Positions 5,955-6,232 of a stretch of 6,232 bases of DNA are shown here, one piece after another. The position numbers and the translations under genes were made by a program. Below the pieces are notes generated by a model that saw only the letters and a list, made by a program, of their open reading frames with translations, was not told the DNA's origin and searched no databases. Source of the stretch: Planctomycetaceae bacterium (GTDB taxonomy: Bacteria; Planctomycetota; Planctomycetia; Pirellulales; Pirellulaceae); NCBI GenBank assembly GCA_022614795.1, contig JAKEHX010000134.1:1-6232 (forward strand), read 5' to 3'. Position 1 is the stretch's first letter. Each line of letters starts with the position of its first letter.

Positions 5955-6117
5955 AGTGACCCCTATACCGCCTGTGCCGACTTTACCGCCGGCTTGCCGC
6001 CGCCTTTGCACGCGGGGGAATCCAGTCCTCGAAACTGACAATTTCGTGACCTAGGTTTGCTCAGAATTCCCGGTTTTCGACCCCTCCCACACAATTCGCC
6101 GCCCGGCACCGCGACCC

Positions 6118-6121
6118 GAGG
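6118..6121 (+). promoter_or_regulatory. Ribosome binding site of the gene starting at 6128
   Basis: GAGG lies 6 bases before ATG 6128 and supports that codon as a true start. Confidence 0.45.
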
Positions 6122-6127
6122 TCAACG

Positions 6128-6232
6128 ATGGGCTTCCTGAAAAAGTTCTTCCGAGGCACCCTCCACGAAGGAGGACAAGTTGCTCCGACCCAGAGCAGCT
6201 TCGAGATGCTCAGCGAAGAGCAGTTGGAGGCC
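6128..6232 (+). CDS. N-terminal part of an unrecognised protein (runs past the window)
   Basis: Thirty-five codons are visible, opening MGFLKKFFRGTLHEGGQVAP and continuing with an acidic SFEMLSEEQLEA, without a stop before the window ends. The ATG has GAGG 6 bases upstream. The opening is a short basic, hydrophobic stretch too brief for a signal peptide, followed by polar sequence, so a cytoplasmic or peripheral protein is likely. There is too little sequence for a family call. It is transcribed divergently from the transglutaminase gene. Confidence 0.65.
   Translation, partial: MGFLKKFFRGTLHEGGQVAPTQSSFEMLSEEQLEA

Larger units (their letters stand above)
5597..6127. other. Divergent intergenic region, 531 bp, no convincing gene
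   Basis: This spacer separates the leftward transglutaminase gene from the rightward gene at 6128. It contains a possible extended -10 promoter (5680-5688), two interleaved 8-bp inverted repeats (5707-5790) and a heptanucleotide array (5872-5954). From about 5960 to 6110 I see nothing beyond GC-rich sequence. Reading frames crossing the region have low-complexity, Arg/Ser/Ala-rich products and no ribosome binding site, so I do not call them genes. A 31-codon frame starting at ATG 5943 inside the repeat array was considered and not accepted. Confidence 0.7.

Noticed and set aside
5943..6038. 31-codon + strand frame starting MSNVSDPYTACADFTAG
   Set aside because: It begins inside the heptad repeat, has no ribosome binding site and resembles no known small protein.

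Overview
The window looks like ordinary chromosome of a planctomycete, most likely of the Pirellulales type. This is inferred from four things: GC-rich third codon positions; a leucine-rich-repeat protein with a planctomycete-style membrane-anchored N-terminus (an RWWQF-like sequence leading into a hydrophobic segment); a lipoprotein carrying a transglutaminase domain; and intergenic spacers holding short palindromic and heptanucleotide repeats. No phage, plasmid, CRISPR, tRNA or rRNA signal was seen.

Layout. (1) Bases 1-435 hold the 3' end of an unrecognised + strand gene. (2) Bases 451-1084 hold a small membrane-protein gene. Its nominal reading frame is open to 1080, but the frame that looks coding appears to switch several times, so I treat it as probably broken. 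(3) A likely promoter at 1116-1144 precedes a + strand gene for a three-segment membrane protein with a C-terminal leucine-rich-repeat domain (about 1171-2409). (4) A spacer carries a 92-bp REP-like inverted-repeat element (2519-2610). (5) A short + strand lipoprotein with an SLBB-like C-terminal half follows (2631-3164). (6) Convergent to it, on the - strand, are a RimJ/RimL-type GNAT acetyltransferase (3179-3856) and, upstream of it, a 553-residue transglutaminase-like lipoprotein (3935-5596). A 56-bp heptanucleotide array separates the two. (7) A 531-bp spacer (5597-6127) contains a possible promoter, interleaved inverted repeats and a second, inverted-symmetric heptanucleotide array. (8) The first 35 codons of a + strand gene start at 6128.

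How the genes work together. Nothing shows one dedicated pathway. Three products are predicted to sit at the cell envelope: the LRR membrane protein and two lipoproteins. The acetyltransferase and transglutaminase genes may be co-transcribed, because they share a strand and lie 78 bp apart, but their functions are not obviously linked. I found no convincing new defence, mobile or biosynthetic system. The most notable signals are the shared heptanucleotide arrays flanking the transglutaminase gene, the REP-like inverted pair, the frame-switching membrane gene, and an in-frame 30-bp duplication inside a signal peptide.
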